A DNA stretch of 64,000 nucleotides from Gammaproteobacteria bacterium (GTDB lineage: Bacteria > Pseudomonadota > Gammaproteobacteria > JAPPPA01), in contig JAUHZK010000008.1 in the NCBI GenBank assembly GCA_030425645.1, positions 1-64,000 of the forward strand, written 5' to 3'. Shown here one piece after another: positions 55,874 to 64,000 of this stretch (its first letter is position 1; each line of letters starts with the position of its first letter). The translations under genes and the position numbers were made by a program. The notes below the pieces were generated by a model. It ran no database searches and was not told the origin of the DNA. It saw only the letters and a program-made list of their open reading frames with translations.

Positions 55874-56785
55874 TTAACGCCTTACCGCGCCTTCATTTTC
55901 CAGCGCCGCAATACGCTCTTCTAATGGCGGGTGCGACATAAACAAACGCCCCACGCCACCGCGGCCAAAAATACCGAAAGCATGTAGCTCTTCTGGCAAT
56001 TGCACCGGATTATTGGCTGCTTGCTGAGTTTGTAAGCGCCGCAATGCATTGGCCATTTTTTGACGGCCCGCCAACTGCGCGCCGCCGGCATCGGCCCTGA
56101 ACTCGCGATAACGCGAGAACGCCATCACGATCATATGCGCCAAAAAGCCCAACAACACCTCAGCCAAAATCGTCATCGCAAAATAACCAATGCCGTGGCC
56201 ACCGCCCTGTCCGTCCCGACGGAAAAGCATATTGTCTAAAGCGCGGCCAATGACCCGCGAGAAGATAATCACGAAAGTATTCAACACGCCCTGAATCAGA
56301 CTCAAGGTAATCATGTCACCATTCGCCACATGGCTTACCTCATGCGCTAACACGGCTTCTACCTCGTCCTGGTTCATATTCCGCAGCAGCCCCGTACTCA
56401 CCGCCACTAGGGCGTTATTACGGCTAGCGCCGGTTGCAAAGGCATTCATCTCAGGGCCGTCATAAATAGCTACATCAGGCATGCCAATACCGGCGTCTTC
56501 AGCCTGCATCTTCACCGTCTGCAACAACCAACGTTCAACGTTGTTACTCGGGTTTTCAATTACCTTGGCGCGGGTACTCATTAGCGCCATCTTTTTCGAT
56601 AGCAGCAAACTAATGATCGAACCGCCCATACCAAAGGCCAAAGCAATCGGCAGAATACGCACAATGTCAGCATTTACGCCGTTGGCGTACATAATTTGAT
56701 CTAGGCCCAACACCTGCCAAACCACGGTAAGCACGATCAGAATGGCGAAGTTGGTCAGGCCGAAAAGAATCATCCGAGTAAACAC
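55874..56785 (-). CDS. htpX: Membrane zinc protease HtpX
   Basis: 303 residues, M48 family. Four hydrophobic segments. The catalytic HEVSH is in 'VLAHEVSHVANGDM', and the third zinc ligand Glu lies in 'YREFRADAGGAQLAG'. 'DVAIYDGPEMNAFATGASRNNALVAVSTGLL' precedes it as usual. It degrades damaged membrane proteins from the cytoplasmic face. Single gene; upstream lies the large repeat element. Confidence 0.97.
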   Translation of the reverse strand: MFTRMILFGLTNFAILIVLTVVWQVLGLDQIMYANGVNADIVRILPIALAFGMGGSIISLLLSKKMALMSTRAKVIENPSNNVERWLLQTVKMQAEDAGIGMPDVAIYDGPEMNAFATGASRNNALVAVSTGLLRNMNQDEVEAVLAHEVSHVANGDMITLSLIQGVLNTFVIIFSRVIGRALDNMLFRRDGQGGGHGIGYFAMTILAEVLLGFLAHMIVMAFSRYREFRADAGGAQLAGRQKMANALRRLQTQQAANNPVQLPEELHAFGIFGRGGVGRLFMSHPPLEERIAALENEGAVRR

Positions 56786-56915
56786 GGTTTGCTCCAGAAA
56801 AATAACTGTGTATTGGGATTATAGATGCGGGTTTAGGGGGGAAGTTTCAAGGGTTAACGAACGAGCAAGAACAGTGGCGCTACCACACCCCAACTACTGC
56901 CATTGGCTTCTTGGA

Positions 56916-57535
56916 GTTTGGCTAGTGTCGTTTTCGGCCTTTAGAAGGCTTTGTACGCTTTCGGTTATTTTCGTTAGTGCGGGCCGAGTGACTTTTCTTT
57001 GCGTCGCCAAAGAAAAGTAACCAAAAGAAAGGCGATCCCACCATGCGGCCGCTATCGCGGTTCCCTGCGCTACTCGCCAAATCGAGCGCCTGCGGAACTC
57101 GCTGCGCTCAAACAGGCCGCAGGCTCAATCTCGATTTAGCTCCGTTGCTCGGCCGCATAGAAGGGCAAAGGTACTGCTAACCAACAATGCTGGTAGCGTG
57201 CAGTCTTTCTCCAAAGGCCCCTTTTGCGCCGCTGAGCATCGCAGTGGGTTTTGGATTGAGGGAGCGGCTTGTTTGAGCGTTAGCGACAAAACGGCAGGAC
57301 TGCCGTTTTGAAATGCGCAGCACCCGCAGGGGCAGCGGGCAGGACGCCCGCTGATTCTTTCCCGCGACCGCCAAAACCCGCGAGAAGCGCAAGGCACCCC
57401 GAAGGGGCTGCGCGGTTGGCGGTGGCTCTTTTGGTTACTTTTCTCGCCATAGAGAAAAGTAACTCGGCCTTACCTGCACACTTGCCGAAAGCAGATAGAA
57501 GCTACCAGGGCCGAAACAAACACCAGCCAAGCTAG
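56916..57535. repeat. Large noncoding element with inverted ends and internal hairpins
   Basis: No convincing gene lies in 56786-57547. The ends are inverted repeats: 56982-57027 (GCCGAGTGACTTTTCTTTG then CAAAGAAAAGTAACCAAAAG) matches the complement of 57427-57469, and the similarity continues outward to about 56917 and 57535 (TTGGCT..GTG...TTTCGGCC). Each end is itself a hairpin (ACTTTTCTTTG/CAAAGAAAAGT). Inside are perfect hairpins at 57287-57310 (10-bp arms, loop GGAC) and 57333-57353 (8-bp arms, loop AGGAC). Elements with such AAAAGTAACCAAAAG ends occur in many gammaproteobacterial genomes, to my knowledge without an established function. Confidence 0.85.
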
Positions 57536-57547
57536 ACAAGCCTGACG

Positions 57548-58744
57548 TTACTGAAGCGTAGTCTTAATCTCCGCTTCACCCTGAAGCGCCCTCGTCACCG
57601 GCGTTCTATCCGCAATCTCCAACACCTTCTGCTTCTGCGCCTCAGAAAGATCACCATCTAACTCAATAGTCCGCTCAATCTTGCTAGCACCATCATCAGT
57701 GCGCTCATGCTTAAGCTTCACGCGCACGGCCTCTAGCGGAATGTCTTTAAGGTTGGCATACATGCGAATAGTCATGCTGGTGCAGGAGCCTAATGAGGCC
57801 AACAGCATGTCGAATGGATTCGGGCCTAAATTAGCGCCACCCGCGTCAACTGGCTCGTCAGCGACCCAGTTATGGCCTTGAGTGATAACTTCGCGGGTAA
57901 AAGCTTTATTACGCTCGACAATAAGCACCTCACCAGCGGCGGCATCACTTTGATGACCACCGGCGGTAATCACTTCTGGCAGATAGCGCGTTACCCAGGC
58001 AACAATCGCGTCGGCCACATATTGGGCATCTTCACGTTTGGTGAGTAGATGGTCGGCTTTTTCTAGCGAGATAAAGCTTTTCGGGTGTTTGGCCGCGCCG
58101 TAAATAATGGCGGCCTGATTGATGGAAACGGTGTCGTCCATCGGCGAATGGAAAACCAGCAGCGCCTTACGCAGGCTGCCGATCATTTTGTCTTGTTCTT
58201 CATGCTGCGCTTCAATGTCGTCGATGAAGTGCTTTTTCACCACAAACGGGCGACCACCCAGCAAAACATCGGCTTGGCCTTCGGCGTTAATCTCGTCTTC
58301 GTGTTTTTCAAAGTGATGACGCACATGATCTGGTGTGCTCGGCGCAGCGATGGTAACCACGGCTTTCGCTTCTGGCACTTTATGCGCGGCCCACAACACG
58401 GCTGCGCCACCTAAGCTGTGCCCAATAATGATGCTGGGTGCTTCATATTGGTCACGCATAAAGTCAGCCGCTGAGGCTAAGTCTTCTACGTTGGTAGAAA
58501 AGTTGGTGTCTTCAAACGCGCCTTCGCTTTTGCCAATACCAGCAAAATCAAAACGCAGCGTGGCAATGCCTTTAGCGGCTAGCGTTTGGCAAATGCGACT
58601 GGCAGCGGGAATATCTTTAGAGCAGGTAAAACAGTGTGCAAACAAGGCATAAGCGCGGGGAGCCTCTACCGGCGCCTCTAAAACGCCCGACAACTTCACC
58701 CCCGCCTTATTAGTAAATTCGACCTTTTGGCGTTTTGCTGACAT
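57548..58744 (-). CDS. Alpha/beta hydrolase - OsmC fusion protein
   Basis: 398 residues. Residues 1-250 are an alpha/beta hydrolase: 'ALFAHCFTCSKD' oxyanion region, nucleophile 'IIGHSLGGAAVL', and 'HSPMDDTVSI' plus 'ADHLL' for the acid and base. Residues 262-398 are an OsmC/Ohr-like domain ('GPNPFDMLLASLGSCTSMTIRMYANLKDIPLEAVRVKLKHER'), with one peroxidatic-type cysteine in 'SLGSCTS'. This fusion is a known bacterial architecture, probably for peroxide or acyl-thiol stress. Cytoplasmic. It stands alone between the repeat element and parC. Confidence 0.93.
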   Translation of the reverse strand: MSAKRQKVEFTNKAGVKLSGVLEAPVEAPRAYALFAHCFTCSKDIPAASRICQTLAAKGIATLRFDFAGIGKSEGAFEDTNFSTNVEDLASAADFMRDQYEAPSIIIGHSLGGAAVLWAAHKVPEAKAVVTIAAPSTPDHVRHHFEKHEDEINAEGQADVLLGGRPFVVKKHFIDDIEAQHEEQDKMIGSLRKALLVFHSPMDDTVSINQAAIIYGAAKHPKSFISLEKADHLLTKREDAQYVADAIVAWVTRYLPEVITAGGHQSDAAAGEVLIVERNKAFTREVITQGHNWVADEPVDAGGANLGPNPFDMLLASLGSCTSMTIRMYANLKDIPLEAVRVKLKHERTDDGASKIERTIELDGDLSEAQKQKVLEIADRTPVTRALQGEAEIKTTLQ

Positions 58745-58814
58745 TTATCCTCTCCCCATTTTTTTACACAGTGTGCCGAAAACCTAGCACAGAGCAAACT
58801 CCATGCCAGCTAGG

Positions 58815-61064
58815 CTATTCAGTTTCGGCCGACATGCTAGTAACTTGGCGCAGACCTCTAGGCAACAAAGCCCCCCTGCGGCCACGTTCACCAAGATAAG
58901 TTTCCATATCTTTTGGCTTCACCACAAAGTGGCGGCCGCCGGCTTCTACGCGTAGCGACTGCTCCGGCCCTAACACCGTCATGGCGGCGACAAATTCCTC
59001 CCGGCTGGCAACGTTAGCCGAAGGAATACCTAGCATTTTGTTGCCTTTACCCTTCGGAAGTTCCGGCAGGTCTTTTAACGGGAATATCAGTAGCCGGCCT
59101 TGGTTACTGGCAACCGCCACTAAAATTTCTTCACTCATGCCAACACGGACCGGTGGCATCGGCTTGGCGCCTTTCGGCAAACTCAACGTGGCTTTACCCG
59201 CTTTAGCGCGGGCAAACATATGACCTAGGCGGCCAATAAAACCATAGCCAGCATCAGACGCTACCAAGTAGCGGTCACCTTCTAAACCAATCATGGCGGC
59301 TTTAAATACCGCGCCATCTGGCGGGTTAAGCTTACCCGATAGCGGCTCGCCACTGCCACGCGCACCCGGCAAGGTGTTAGCAAGAATAGAATAAGTGCGG
59401 CCTGTGCTATCTAAAAACACCGCTTGCTGGTTACTGCGGCCACGGGCATGTGATTGATAACCGTCGCCATCTTTGTACTGCAAGCCTTCTGGATCGACTT
59501 CATGGCCTTTGGCAGCGCGCACCCAGCCTTTTTCAGACAAGACAATGGTCACTGGCTCAGCAGGCTGTAAGTCAGCGGCATCAATGGCTTTAGCGGCTTC
59601 GCGTTCCACCAACAGCGTGCGGCGGTCGTCGCCAAAGTTTTCGGCGTCTTCTTTAAGCTCTTTCTTAACAAGCCGTTTTAGCTTGGCGCGAGAGCCTAAT
59701 AGTGACTCTAGCTCTAAGCGCTCAGCTTCTAACTCGGCTTGTTCGCCACGAATTTTGATCTCTTCCAACTTCGCCAATTGGCGAAGTTTGATTTCCAAAA
59801 TCGCTTCCGCCTGAATATCCGTCAGGCCGAAGGCATCCATCAGCGCCAATTTAGGATGGTCTTCCTCACGAATAATGCGGATGACTTCATCAATATTAAG
59901 GAAGGCAACTAATAAACCTTCCAAAATATGTAGGCGTTTCTTCACCTTCTCTAGGCGGAACTCTAAACGGCGCGTAACGGTGGCAAGACGGTAGTCCAAC
60001 CATTCGCTGAGCATATCCACGAGATTTTTAACGCGTGGGCGGCCATCTAGGCCGATCACGTTTAAGTTCACGCGATAGCTGCGCTCTAAATCCGTAGTGG
60101 CAAATAAATGCGACATCACTTCATCGGCATTAACGCGGTTAGAACGTAGCGACAGCACCAAACGCGTTGGATTTTCGTGGTCCGACTCATCGCGTAAATC
60201 CACCACCATCGGCAGCTTCTTATTACGCATTTGCGCAGCGATTTGTTCTTGAATTTTATTGCCAGAAACCTGATGCGGCAGTGCAGTCACGACCACGGTT
60301 TCTTTGTCTTCCATTTCATACACGGCACGCATTTTTAGGCTGCCGTTGCCTGTGCTGTACATCTGCGCCAATTCGAGTTTTGGCGTAATCAGTTCAGCAT
60401 CAGTTGGGAAATCTGGGCCTTTAATAAACTCCAACAGGTCGTAAGTTGTGGCCGCTGAGTTCTCTAGCAGGTGAATGCAGGCATTCACCACTTCACGCAG
60501 GTTATGCGGCGGAATATCAGTCGCCATGCCCACAGCAATACCAGTAGTGCCGTTTAGCAATACATGCGGCACACGGGCCGGCAGCGTCACCGGCTCTTCA
60601 ATGGTGCCGTCAAAGTTTGGCTGCCAATCCACCGTGCCTTGGCCGGTTTCAGCTAGCAATAGCTCTGAGAACTTAGCGAGCTTGGCTTCGGTGTAACGCA
60701 TGGCAGCGAAGGATTTAGGGTCGTCTGGCGAGCCCCAGTTACCTTGGCCGTCGACTAGTGGATAGCGGTAAGAAAAGTCCTGCGCCATCAGCACCATGGC
60801 TTCATAACAAGCCGAATCACCATGCGGGTGGAATTTACCAAGCACGTCACCGACGGTACGAGCGGCTTTTTTGTATTTAGCTTCAGCTTTCAGGCCGAGT
60901 TCGCTCATCGCGTACACAATTCGGCGCTGAACGGGTTTAAGGCCGTCGCCAATATGCGGCAGCGCGCGGTCCAAAATCACGTACATGGAGTAGTCCAAGT
61001 ACGCTTTTTCAGTAAAGGTTTTAATCGGTAGCGTTTCGGTCGCTGCGTTTGGAATATCGTTCAT
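58815..61064 (-). CDS. parC: DNA topoisomerase IV subunit A
   Basis: 749 residues. Catalytic tyrosine in '[13 protein letters not shown]'; the N-terminal quinolone-resistance region reads '[26 protein letters not shown]' (Ser-like position is Asp-Ser). The C-terminal beta-pinwheel follows after about residue 490. With ParE it decatenates daughter chromosomes. It starts 15 bases after parE. Confidence 0.97.
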   Translation of the reverse strand: MNDIPNAATETLPIKTFTEKAYLDYSMYVILDRALPHIGDGLKPVQRRIVYAMSELGLKAEAKYKKAARTVGDVLGKFHPHGDSACYEAMVLMAQDFSYRYPLVDGQGNWGSPDDPKSFAAMRYTEAKLAKFSELLLAETGQGTVDWQPNFDGTIEEPVTLPARVPHVLLNGTTGIAVGMATDIPPHNLREVVNACIHLLENSAATTYDLLEFIKGPDFPTDAELITPKLELAQMYSTGNGSLKMRAVYEMEDKETVVVTALPHQVSGNKIQEQIAAQMRNKKLPMVVDLRDESDHENPTRLVLSLRSNRVNADEVMSHLFATTDLERSYRVNLNVIGLDGRPRVKNLVDMLSEWLDYRLATVTRRLEFRLEKVKKRLHILEGLLVAFLNIDEVIRIIREEDHPKLALMDAFGLTDIQAEAILEIKLRQLAKLEEIKIRGEQAELEAERLELESLLGSRAKLKRLVKKELKEDAENFGDDRRTLLVEREAAKAIDAADLQPAEPVTIVLSEKGWVRAAKGHEVDPEGLQYKDGDGYQSHARGRSNQQAVFLDSTGRTYSILANTLPGARGSGEPLSGKLNPPDGAVFKAAMIGLEGDRYLVASDAGYGFIGRLGHMFARAKAGKATLSLPKGAKPMPPVRVGMSEEILVAVASNQGRLLIFPLKDLPELPKGKGNKMLGIPSANVASREEFVAAMTVLGPEQSLRVEAGGRHFVVKPKDMETYLGERGRRGALLPRGLRQVTSMSAETE

Positions 61065-61079
61065 TGTTTTATTCTTTAC

Positions 61080-62969
61080 CTACACCTCAGCGAGGTTGCC
61101 CTTGTCTTCTAGCCAGGCTTTGCGGTCGCCCGCGCGTTTTTTCGCTAGCAGCATGTCGAGGGTTTGTTCGGCGTTATCTTCGGCCGCGATAGAAAGTTGC
61201 ACTAGGCGGCGCGTGTCTGGGTTCATGGTGGTTTCGCGCAGTTGCAGCGGGTTCATTTCACCCAAACCTTTAAAGCGGGTGATCTGCACTTTACCTTTGA
61301 TCTTTTCAGCAGAAATACGATCTTCAATGCCCCGTAGCTCAGCATCATCTAATGCGTAAAAGACATTTTTACCTACATCAATCCGATATAGAGGCGGCAT
61401 TGCCACATAAACATTGCCCGCTTCGACCAAAGGCCGGAAGTGGCGCAAGAATAAGGCGCAAATGAGCGTGGCGATATGCAGACCATCCGAGTCCGCGTCA
61501 GCCAGAATACAAATCTTGCCGTAACGCAGCTTGTCGATATTGGGCACGCCGGGATCAACACCAATCGCCACCGAAATATCGTGAATCTCTTGCGAGCCCA
61601 ACACCTCAGAAGAGTCCACTTCCCAAGTATTTAGAATCTTGCCTCGTAGCGGCATGATGGCTTGAAAGTCACGGTCACGCGCTTGTTTGGCCGACCCACC
61701 CGCCGAGTCACCCTCTACCAAAAACAGTTCAGTGCGATTCGGCTCATCAGAAACACAGTCAGCCAACTTACCCGGCAAGGCAGGGCCAGAAACCAGCTTC
61801 TTACGTACCACTTTCTTGGCGGACTTGCTGCGCGCCTGGGCATTACCAATCGCGTGCTGAGCAATCTGATCGCCCGTTTCTGGATGCTGGTGCAACCATA
61901 AGCTAAAGGCGTCTTTGACTACGCCAGAAACAAACGGCGCACATTCACGCGATGACAGGCGCTCTTTGGTTTGACCCGAAAACTGCGGGTCTTCCAACTT
62001 AACCGAGATCACATAACTCAGTTTTTCAAAAATATCTTCCGGCGCCAGTTTTAAACCGCGCGGCAATAAGTTACGGAAATCACAGTATTCACGCACCGCC
62101 TCAATCAAACCGGTACGCAGACCATTCACATGCGTACCGCCCTGCGCGGTCGGAATCAGATTCACATAACTTTCGGTAATGAGTTCGCCACCTTCCGGCA
62201 TCCACACCACCGCCCACTCAGCGGCTTCATGCTCACTAGAGCGCTCGCCGGTAAACGGCGTTTCTGGCAGCAGCGTCCAACCGCGCAAACCTTCCTGCAA
62301 ATAGTCGGTTAGGCCAGACTCAAAAAACCACTCTTCTTTTTCTTTGTTTTTCAGGTCGTTAAAAACAACCTTTAGGCCGGGGCAGAGCACCGCTTTGGCG
62401 CGTAGCAAATGCTTTAAGCGCGGGCGCGAGATATTGGCGCTGTCGAAATATTGCGGGTCTGGCCAAAAACGCACGGCAGTGCCGGTATTACGCGCGCCAA
62501 CCTCACCAATTTCTTCTAGATCAGCAACCTTATCACCGCCATTACCGTAGGCAATGTTGTATTCCTTGCCACCGCGACGGATATAAACCTCTAAACGACT
62601 AGACAGAGCGTTTACTACGCTGACACCCACGCCATGCAAACCGCCAGAGAACTGGTAATTTTTATTAGAGAACTTACCGCCGGCGTGCAACTTGGTCAGA
62701 ATTAACTCAACGCCGGGCACGCCTTCTTCCGGGTGAATATCAGTCGGCATGCCACGACCGTCGTCGCGTACTTCAACTGACTCATCTGGATGAATGGTGA
62801 CCTCGATTTTTTTGGCGTGGCCAGCTAAGGCCTCATCTACCGAGTTATCAATAACCTCTTGCGCGAGGTGGTTAGGGCGACTGGTCTCGGTATACATGCC
62901 GGGGCGGCGTTTTACCGGATCTAAACCAGACAGGACTTCAATGTCAGCGGCGCTATAATTCTGCGTCAT
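61080..62969 (-). CDS. parE: DNA topoisomerase IV subunit B
   Basis: 629 residues. GHKL ATPase motifs are 'EVIDNSVDEALAGHA', 'DDGRGMPTDIHPEEGVPGVELILTKLHAGGKF' and 'GLHGVGVSVVNALS'. The TOPRIM acids are in 'LFLVEGDSAGGSAKQARDRDFQAIMPLRGKILN' and 'ADADSDGLHIATL'. A TAGGAGA site precedes the ATG at 62967-62969. In an operon with parC. Not to be confused with the toxin gene at 38597. Confidence 0.97.
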   Translation of the reverse strand: MTQNYSAADIEVLSGLDPVKRRPGMYTETSRPNHLAQEVIDNSVDEALAGHAKKIEVTIHPDESVEVRDDGRGMPTDIHPEEGVPGVELILTKLHAGGKFSNKNYQFSGGLHGVGVSVVNALSSRLEVYIRRGGKEYNIAYGNGGDKVADLEEIGEVGARNTGTAVRFWPDPQYFDSANISRPRLKHLLRAKAVLCPGLKVVFNDLKNKEKEEWFFESGLTDYLQEGLRGWTLLPETPFTGERSSEHEAAEWAVVWMPEGGELITESYVNLIPTAQGGTHVNGLRTGLIEAVREYCDFRNLLPRGLKLAPEDIFEKLSYVISVKLEDPQFSGQTKERLSSRECAPFVSGVVKDAFSLWLHQHPETGDQIAQHAIGNAQARSKSAKKVVRKKLVSGPALPGKLADCVSDEPNRTELFLVEGDSAGGSAKQARDRDFQAIMPLRGKILNTWEVDSSEVLGSQEIHDISVAIGVDPGVPNIDKLRYGKICILADADSDGLHIATLICALFLRHFRPLVEAGNVYVAMPPLYRIDVGKNVFYALDDAELRGIEDRISAEKIKGKVQITRFKGLGEMNPLQLRETTMNPDTRRLVQLSIAAEDNAEQTLDMLLAKKRAGDRKAWLEDKGNLAEV

Positions 62970-63107
62970 GTGGCGCAGCGTCTCCTACGGGCGGTGGAAA
63001 TAATAAAGGTCTTTAGAATTAGCCCTTAAAAGTACCAGCGCGAAGCTTCTGTTGTCCACCTATAATGCGCAACCTGACTATTGATAGAACGCCTGAGAGC
63101 CAAGCCA

Positions 63108-63335
63108 ATGAGCGACACGCCAAGTATTAATGACCTAGAAAAAAACCTTGATGAACTCAGCAGCTTGGTGGAACGCCTAGAATCAGGTGATCTCAGCCTA
63201 GACGACGCTCTAAAACAATTTGAGCGCGGCATCGCCCTCACCCGCCAAGCGCAAGGCGCATTGCAGGCGGCGGAACAGAAGGTTCAACTGCTGATGGCAA
63301 ACGGCGAGCTCACTAATTTAGACGATGCCGACTAG
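63108..63335 (+). CDS. xseB: Exodeoxyribonuclease VII small subunit
   Basis: 75 residues from the ATG at 63108. The whole length is the XseB pattern: 'INDLEKNLDELSSLVERLESGDLSLDDALKQFERGIALTRQAQGALQAAEQKVQLL'. It partners XseA to degrade single-stranded DNA. A -10-like TATAAT lies at 63061-63066. ispA begins 3 bases after the stop, the usual xseB-ispA-dxs operon. Confidence 0.95.
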   Translation: MSDTPSINDLEKNLDELSSLVERLESGDLSLDDALKQFERGIALTRQAQGALQAAEQKVQLLMANGELTNLDDAD

Positions 63336-63338
63336 CCA

Positions 63339-64000
63339 ATGACGTTTGAAGACAAGCTAGGCCAATGGCGCCTGCGTATCGAAAACTATCTTCAGCAATA
63401 CTTGCAGCAACAGGATAGCGACTGCGGCAACCTAGCCGAGGCCATGCGCTACGGCACCTTAGGTGGTGGTAAACGGCTACGAGCCGTTCTGGTTTATGCG
63501 ACAGCAGAAACCATTGGCTTGCCGGCTGATGACGTCGACAGCATTGCCGCCGCCATCGAAATGATTCACGCCTATTCGCTGATTCACGATGACCTACCGG
63601 CCATGGATGATGACGACTTGCGCCGTGGCCAGCCCACTACCCATATCCAGTATGGCGACGCCACCGCGATTCTGGCGGGCGACGCGCTGCAAGCAGAGGC
63701 GTTTGCCGTTTTGGTCTCGGCTACCGCCGTTCAAAACAAACCCGACACTATCGCCGCACTAGTGCAACGACTGGCGCTCGCAGCCGGCCAAGCCGGCATG
63801 GTCGGCGGGCAACAGCTCGACTTAGACGCTGAAGGTCAAGCCGTTAGCCTAGAAACGCTAAGCCGTATTCATCAACTCAAGACCGGCGCTTTAATACGCG
63901 CCTGCTGCACCATGCCAGCAGTGCTAGCCGGCCTACCAGCATCAGAAATAGCGCGACTTGATGACTACGCCAACAACATCGGGCTTGCCTTCCAAGTGCA
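63339..64000 (+). CDS. ispA: Farnesyl diphosphate synthase, 5' part (runs off window end)
   Basis: Condenses IPP with DMAPP and GPP to farnesyl diphosphate. The visible 220 codons start MTFEDKLGQW. They contain 'GGGKRLRAVLVYA', the first aspartate-rich motif DDLPAMDDDD, 'GDALQAEAF' and 'GQAGMVGGQQLDL'; the second Asp-rich motif lies beyond the window. The ATG (63339-63341) is 3 bases after xseB. The matching dxs gene is expected downstream. Confidence 0.96.
   Translation, partial: MTFEDKLGQWRLRIENYLQQYLQQQDSDCGNLAEAMRYGTLGGGKRLRAVLVYATAETIGLPADDVDSIAAAIEMIHAYSLIHDDLPAMDDDDLRRGQPTTHIQYGDATAILAGDALQAEAFAVLVSATAVQNKPDTIAALVQRLALAAGQAGMVGGQQLDLDAEGQAVSLETLSRIHQLKTGALIRACCTMPAVLAGLPASEIARLDDYANNIGLAFQV

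Noticed and set aside
57125-57535. Short open frames in the 57-kb noncoding element
   Set aside because: They run through the inverted repeats and hairpins on both strands, lack ribosome sites and resemble spurious proteins produced by this kind of element.

Overview
The window is a chromosomal segment of a Gram-negative gammaproteobacterium. The evidence is a tRNA-tuf operon, LPS core/lipid A genes (waaA, hldE, an lpxL-type acyltransferase), ilvY divergent from an E. coli-type long ilvC, the EF-P beta-lysylation set (epmA, efp, epmB) and parC/parE. Acyl-CoA-binding protein, a sterol-desaturase-family protein and a FimX-like protein suggest an environmental, possibly marine, member of the Pseudomonadales/Cellvibrionales/Oceanospirillales assemblage. 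That placement is inference. Leucine is strongly biased to CTA and the tetranucleotide CTAG is common, which is unusual for gammaproteobacteria.

Layout. 1-4400 (minus strand): the 5' end of tuf, then tRNA-Thr(GGT), tRNA-Gly(TCC) and tRNA-Tyr(GTA) behind a strong stringent-type promoter. Next come four tightly linked genes: a coiled-coil protein, a membrane protein with a roadblock-like and an OmpA-like region, a Ras-like small GTPase and a PAS-like protein. Then comes tRNA-Thr(TGT). In E. coli these four tRNAs and tufB are contiguous, so the GTPase module sits inside a normally conserved tRNA operon. It is the best candidate here for an undescribed system. 4400-9900: an orphan gene, a SPOR-like gene interrupted by an in-frame TGA, coaX, birA, plsY and an M61 peptidase. 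9900-13900: SRPBCC protein plus acyl-CoA-binding protein, gamma-glutamyltransferase, ferredoxin, coaD, rsmD. 14000-16900: ftsY-ftsE-ftsX. 16900-25150: aroE, an AraC regulator with a sterol-desaturase-family protein, an alkyltransferase-like repair protein, two Pmp3 proteins, GST, cytochrome b561, truncated haemoglobin, YjbQ, hemB. 25150-32600: thiC, rhodanese, tolC, waaA, hldE, lpxL-type gene. 32600-41700: ilvY/ilvC with nested inverted repeats, a small lipoprotein islet between two identical terminators, an outer-membrane barrel, GDPD, a parDE toxin-antitoxin pair, a DUF2520 protein and a secreted hydrolase. 41800-47300: trpG, trpE, rpe, a BamE-like lipoprotein, an AlgP/histone H1-like protein, purC. 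47400-56800: a YihY/BrkB protein, hslO, FKBP, nadC, epmA-efp/epmB, a FimX-like protein lacking GGDEF, htpX. 56900-57540: a large noncoding element with inverted ends and internal hairpins. 57500-64000: hydrolase-OsmC fusion, parC, parE, xseB and the start of ispA.

Most of the window is core metabolism and cell-envelope genes in compact operons with many short overlaps. Accessory signals concentrate at the GTPase module, the terminator-bracketed lipoproteins, the parDE insertion, the ilvY-ilvC repeats and the 57-kb element.
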